A DNA stretch of 64,000 bases from Aureivirga sp. CE67 (GTDB lineage: Bacteria; Bacteroidota; Bacteroidia; Flavobacteriales; Flavobacteriaceae). The notes under the pieces were generated by a model. That model ran no database searches, was not told the origin of the DNA, and saw only the letters and a list, made by a program, of their open reading frames with translations. The stretch spans positions 62,001 through 126,000 of the forward strand of contig NZ_JADOTV010000005.1 of NCBI RefSeq assembly GCF_015767245.1, given 5' to 3'. The position numbers and the translations under genes are program-made. This document shows positions 61,180 through 64,000 of the stretch, in pieces (position 1 is the stretch's first letter; each line of letters starts with the position of its first letter).

Positions 61180-61848
61180 ATGAAATTATATTTAGTTCCT
61201 ACGCCAATCGGTAATTTAGAAGACATGACTTTTCGTAGTGTGAAAGTGTTGAATGAAGTAGATGTTATCTTAGCAGAAGATACAAGAACATCAGGAAAAC
61301 TTTTGAAACATTATGAGATTTCTACACCAATGCAAAGCTATCATATGCACAATGAGCATAAAATTGTAGATAGATTGGTAGAAAGAATGAAATCTGGAGA
61401 AACGATGGCTTTAATTACAGATGCAGGAACTCCAGCAATTTCTGATCCTGGATTTTTATTAACAAGAGCTTGTGTTGAAGGAGATGTTGAAATTGAATGT
61501 CTTCCTGGTGCTACTGCTTTTGTGCCTGCTTTGGTAAATTCTGGTTTGCCAAATGACAAATTTGTTTTCGAAGGTTTTTTACCAATTAAAAAAGGAAGAC
61601 AAACAAGATTTAAAATTCTTGCTGAAGAAAATAGAACGATGATTTTTTATGAATCTCCACATAAGTTGTTGAAAACTCTTCAACATTTTAAAGAATATTT
61701 CGGTGCTGAACGAAAAATGTCGGCTTCTCGTGAGCTTACGAAGATGTATGAAGAAACAATCCGTGGAACTGTGGAGGATTTAATCCAACATTTTGACAAA
61801 AAAGCTCCAAAAGGTGAGTTTGTTTTGATTGTTGAAGGAAAGAAATAA
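61180..61848 (+). CDS. rsmI: 16S rRNA (cytidine(1402)-2'-O)-methyltransferase
   Basis: A 222-residue tetrapyrrole-methylase-fold enzyme. PTPIGNLEDMTFRSVKVL, AEDTRTSGKLL, DAGTPAISDPG and CLPGATAFVPAL are RsmI signatures. It uses S-adenosylmethionine to methylate the ribose of C1402 in the decoding centre. Length is on the short side but the C-terminus (KKAPKGEFVLIVEGKK) is intact. Confidence 0.95.
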   Translation: MKLYLVPTPIGNLEDMTFRSVKVLNEVDVILAEDTRTSGKLLKHYEISTPMQSYHMHNEHKIVDRLVERMKSGETMALITDAGTPAISDPGFLLTRACVEGDVEIECLPGATAFVPALVNSGLPNDKFVFEGFLPIKKGRQTRFKILAEENRTMIFYESPHKLLKTLQHFKEYFGAERKMSASRELTKMYEETIRGTVEDLIQHFDKKAPKGEFVLIVEGKK

Positions 61849-61877
61849 TTATAAATTGTAGCTTTTTACACATTATT

Positions 61878-61958
61878 TGTGAACAACTTGTTGATAACTG
61901 TGAATAAAGTTAAATAAATTTTAATAAAAATTAACAAATAAGAAAAGACTGTTGATAA
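61878..61958. repeat. DnaA-box-like motifs after rsmI
   Basis: TGTGAATAA at 61899-61907 is a perfect DnaA box. TGTTGATAA is at 61889-61897 and 61950-61958, and TGTGAACAA at about 61879-61887. They lie in the 168-bp gap between rsmI and the YdeI-like gene and match the motifs at 54.8-56.8 kb. Confidence 0.4.
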
Positions 61959-61968
61959 GCAGTCTTTT
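61943..61968 (+). terminator. Terminator of rsmI
   Basis: AAAAGACTG (61943-61951) and CAGTCTTTT (61960-61968), 9-bp stem, 8-nt loop and T-run. Confidence 0.7.
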
Positions 61969-62016
61969 TTGTTTATAATTGTTTTTTACTTTTAATTAAA
62001 AATCAAATTCTAGAAA

Positions 62017-62517
62017 ATGGAAACAAAAAATTGGTTGATAGAAAAAGAATATCTTTTAGAGAAATTTACTGGAAAAGCAGCATGGACTTATATAGAGATT
62101 CCAGAAATCAAACCAAATAAAAATATGCCTTTTGGTTGGGTAATTGTTTCAGGATTTATTGATGATTTTAAATTAGAGAAAATAAAATTGATGCCAAAAG
62201 GAAATGGAAATCTATTTTTGGCTGTGAATGCTAAAATTCGAAAAAAGATTAAAAAAGAAGCAGGAGCGAAGGCTTTTTTAAAATTGAATATCGAAAATGC
62301 TCCTAGCGAAATTCCTGAAGAAATCATGGAATGTTTTGCAAATGAATCGAAAAAAGTCTACACCAATTTTTTAAACTTAAAAAAAGAACAACAACAAACT
62401 TTTCTAAATTGGATTTATAGCGCAAAAAGTGAAGATCAAAAAGCAGAAAGAATTATTGACATGATGGATAAATTAGCTAGAGGTGATCATTTTTTTACTA
62501 GAAAAGAGAAAACATAA
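62017..62517 (+). CDS. YdeI/OmdA-like protein with DUF1905 N-terminus
   Basis: A 166-residue soluble protein. The N-terminal half (AAWTYIEIPE, GFIDDFKLEKIKLMPKGNG) matches DUF1905, and the C-terminal helical half (LKKEQQQTFLNWIYSAKSEDQKAERI) matches the YdeI/OmpD-associated family, whose members bear bacteriocin-resistance names but have no established biochemistry. No catalytic motif is seen. It is a single gene. Confidence 0.75.
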   Translation: METKNWLIEKEYLLEKFTGKAAWTYIEIPEIKPNKNMPFGWVIVSGFIDDFKLEKIKLMPKGNGNLFLAVNAKIRKKIKKEAGAKAFLKLNIENAPSEIPEEIMECFANESKKVYTNFLNLKKEQQQTFLNWIYSAKSEDQKAERIIDMMDKLARGDHFFTRKEKT

Positions 62518-62519
62518 AA

Positions 62520-62541
62520 AAAGCTGTCCGAAGACAGCTTT
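62520..62541. terminator. Bidirectional terminator
   Basis: AAAGCTGTC (62520-62528) and GACAGCTTT (62533-62541) with a CGAA tetraloop, between the convergent YdeI-like and barrel genes. The minus-strand side has a T-run, so it chiefly serves the barrel gene. Confidence 0.85.
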
Positions 62542-62570
62542 AATAAAAGTGTTTGATTTTGACTTGTTTA

Positions 62571-63416
62571 TTAAAATTTGGTGTAAATACCGAAGCTTAA
62601 AGCGTTTTTCCTTGCAACCAAGTTTCCAGAAAATGCGCTATTCGTTCCGATTACTGCACCAAACTTAGGAGTGATCTCTCCTAAAATCTTAAATCCGTAA
62701 GCAATAAACTCTTGATTATCTAAATATAATCCTGTTTGTAAATTAGACATTGGAAGTGCAATTTCTCCATCTTCAAAAGATTCTAAAACATGAATTCCTC
62801 CAATTACCCAAATTCTATTTATGAATTTAATTCCACCTTCTAAATTAGCTACAACACTGTTGCTATATTTATTTGTTTTGAAGTTGAAACCAAAATTACC
62901 TTGAAGATACACTTTTTCCCATCCTTTTCCAATATTAATTGTTGGAATAATTTCCCAAGCATCGTATCCTGTTCTTAGTCCAGTTTCATTATCAAAATCT
63001 GAAGTATTGATTCCAATATTTAACTGACCTGAAACAACAACACCTTTATCTATCAGCTTTTGTTGTACTCCAACGGTAATATTTCCAAGTCCAGAAAAGT
63101 CTCCTTCTTTAATTGTTAATGGATGTGTAGGGTTATCAACAATATCTCCTGTCTTCAAAATTTTATATGGAAGGTCTATTAAAACCGTTGTTTTATCTGT
63201 AATTCCATATTTTGCATAAATTTGTAAAGTATTGTCTGTTATTTTTCTAGAAGTTCTATAAGTATTGTCATTTGTACCAAAAAGCCTCGAATATTCGTTT
63301 ATATTAGAGAAACCAGCTTGTACATACCATTCATTTTTTTTCTGTGTCCAAGCGCTTTGTGCATAAATACTTAGAGAAAGAAAAAATGCACACAGAATCA
63401 AATACGTTTTTTTCAT
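62571..63416 (-). CDS. Outer-membrane beta-barrel protein
   Basis: A 281-residue protein with a signal peptide (MKKTYLILCAFFLSLSIYAQ) and alternating hydrophobic/hydrophilic strands ending in an aromatic residue (SFGIYTKF), the profile of an outer-membrane barrel of 12 or so strands. Patterns such as YAKYGITDKTTVLIDLPYKI resemble transporter/MetA-like barrels. Substrate unknown. Single gene. Confidence 0.7.
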   Translation of the reverse strand: MKKTYLILCAFFLSLSIYAQSAWTQKKNEWYVQAGFSNINEYSRLFGTNDNTYRTSRKITDNTLQIYAKYGITDKTTVLIDLPYKILKTGDIVDNPTHPLTIKEGDFSGLGNITVGVQQKLIDKGVVVSGQLNIGINTSDFDNETGLRTGYDAWEIIPTINIGKGWEKVYLQGNFGFNFKTNKYSNSVVANLEGGIKFINRIWVIGGIHVLESFEDGEIALPMSNLQTGLYLDNQEFIAYGFKILGEITPKFGAVIGTNSAFSGNLVARKNALSFGIYTKF

Positions 63417-63457
63417 AATTATATTAACTTTACGTTTTTACTAACTATTTAAATAAA

Positions 63458-64000
63458 TTGTCTGTTTTGCAATCCATTCATTACATAAAAGATAAGTTAA
63501 AATTCTTTATCAAAAAATATTATCGAAACGAATTATTAAAAGGAAGCATTTTATTTTTTAGTTTCGGATTGCTTTATTTTATTGGTACTCTGTTTGTTGA
63601 GCATTTCTTTTGGTTGAAATCTTCTTACAGAGCTTTGCTGTTTTGGATGTTTATTTTGGTAGAATTAATTTTATTAATTCGTTTTATTTTTCTTCCAATT
63701 TTTAAATTAATCGGTTTGCAAAAAGGAATTTCGAATGAAGATGCTTCAAAAATCATCGGAAATCATTTTCCTGAAGTAGGAGATAAGCTTTTAAATGTTT
63801 TACAGTTGGGAGCTTCGGATGCAAAATCAGAATTATTATTAGCTAGTATTGAACAAAAAAGTAAAGAGTTACAACCGATTCCTTTTAAAAAGGCAATTAA
63901 TTTTAAAACAAACGTAAAATATCTTCGCTACGCAGCTTTTCCACTTGGAATTATTTTTATCACACTTTTGACTGGAGATGTAAAAATATTTAATGATAGT
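63458..64000 (+). CDS. DUF4175 family protein (N-terminal part only)
   Basis: The first 181 codons of a gene that runs off the right edge. I choose TTG 63458, since no ATG lies in frame nearby. The translation has two hydrophobic segments (about 27-48, 57-82), then FKLIGLQKGISNEDASKIIG, NHFPEVGDKLLNVLQLG and KKAINFKTNVKYL, the pattern of the DUF4175 proteins of Flavobacteriia, large membrane proteins of unknown function. It is divergent from the barrel gene. Confidence 0.8.
   Translation, partial: MSVLQSIHYIKDKLKFFIKKYYRNELLKGSILFFSFGLLYFIGTLFVEHFFWLKSSYRALLFWMFILVELILLIRFIFLPIFKLIGLQKGISNEDASKIIGNHFPEVGDKLLNVLQLGASDAKSELLLASIEQKSKELQPIPFKKAINFKTNVKYLRYAAFPLGIIFITLLTGDVKIFNDS

Noticed and set aside
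1-64000. tRNA, rRNA and prophage genes
   Set aside because: No intergenic region shows a cloverleaf, rRNA-like conserved sequence or phage structural genes.

Overview
The window is an AT-rich (roughly 30% GC) stretch of chromosome from a member of the Bacteroidota, almost certainly class Flavobacteriia, family Flavobacteriaceae. The grounds are TAnnTTTG-type promoters, lipoproteins with acidic export signals after the lipobox Cys (CSDDDD, CSDDED), TonB receptors with carboxypeptidase-regulatory and STN domains, a FecI/FecR/TonB unit, and lineage-typical families (DUF4270, DUF4292, DUF4625, DUF4175, HU-CCDC81/SPOR). No rRNA, tRNA, CRISPR array or prophage was seen.

Layout. 1-5.3 kb: a cut-off aldo/keto reductase, a seven-helix membrane protein, a MITE-like insertion, a co-translated XRE regulator/Nudix pair, and a YbjN-like/PspA stress operon behind a clear promoter and repeat-bearing leader. 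5.5-12.3 kb: a tight minus-strand surface-polysaccharide operon (Wzz-like, rfbB, rfbA, rfbC, rfbD, acyltransferase, Wzy-like), followed by a decayed insertion sequence. 13.5-19.2 kb: a secreted PilJ/NarX-type protein divergent from a thioredoxin, a hydrolase, and an AddB-like nuclease. 19.5-24.2 kb: a probable metal-acquisition locus (TonB receptor, two DUF4625 surface lipoproteins, two small CxxC/RAPP proteins) bracketed by intergenic repeats. 24.8-36.9 kb: housekeeping genes (panC, panD, a GT5-only protein, DUF4270, glmS, trpS, dprA, ssb), a PadR operon and an HU/SPOR protein. 37.2-42.5 kb: ECF sigma/FecR/TonB operon divergent from a lipoprotein built of four Cys-bounded repeats. 42.5-54.8 kb: OmpA-type porins, a DUF6909-like protein, glutamate-synthase-like protein, glnS, tatA, rnr. 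55.5-64 kb: rpiB, GNAT, nucleotidyltransferase, TPR/DUF4292/EnvC-like genes, rsmI, YdeI-like, a barrel protein and a cut-off DUF4175 gene.

The most interesting observations are: (1) long gene-free regions at 54.8-55.5 and 56.4-56.8 kb carrying several perfect or near-perfect DnaA boxes, where coding orientation becomes mostly plus, a candidate chromosomal origin; (2) the repeat lipoprotein next to the sigma/anti-sigma/TonB unit, with four domains of about 70 residues each bounded by a Cys pair; (3) the TonB/DUF4625/CxxC-RAPP locus; and (4) several families of non-coding intergenic repeats, including a MITE with an 11-bp target duplication.
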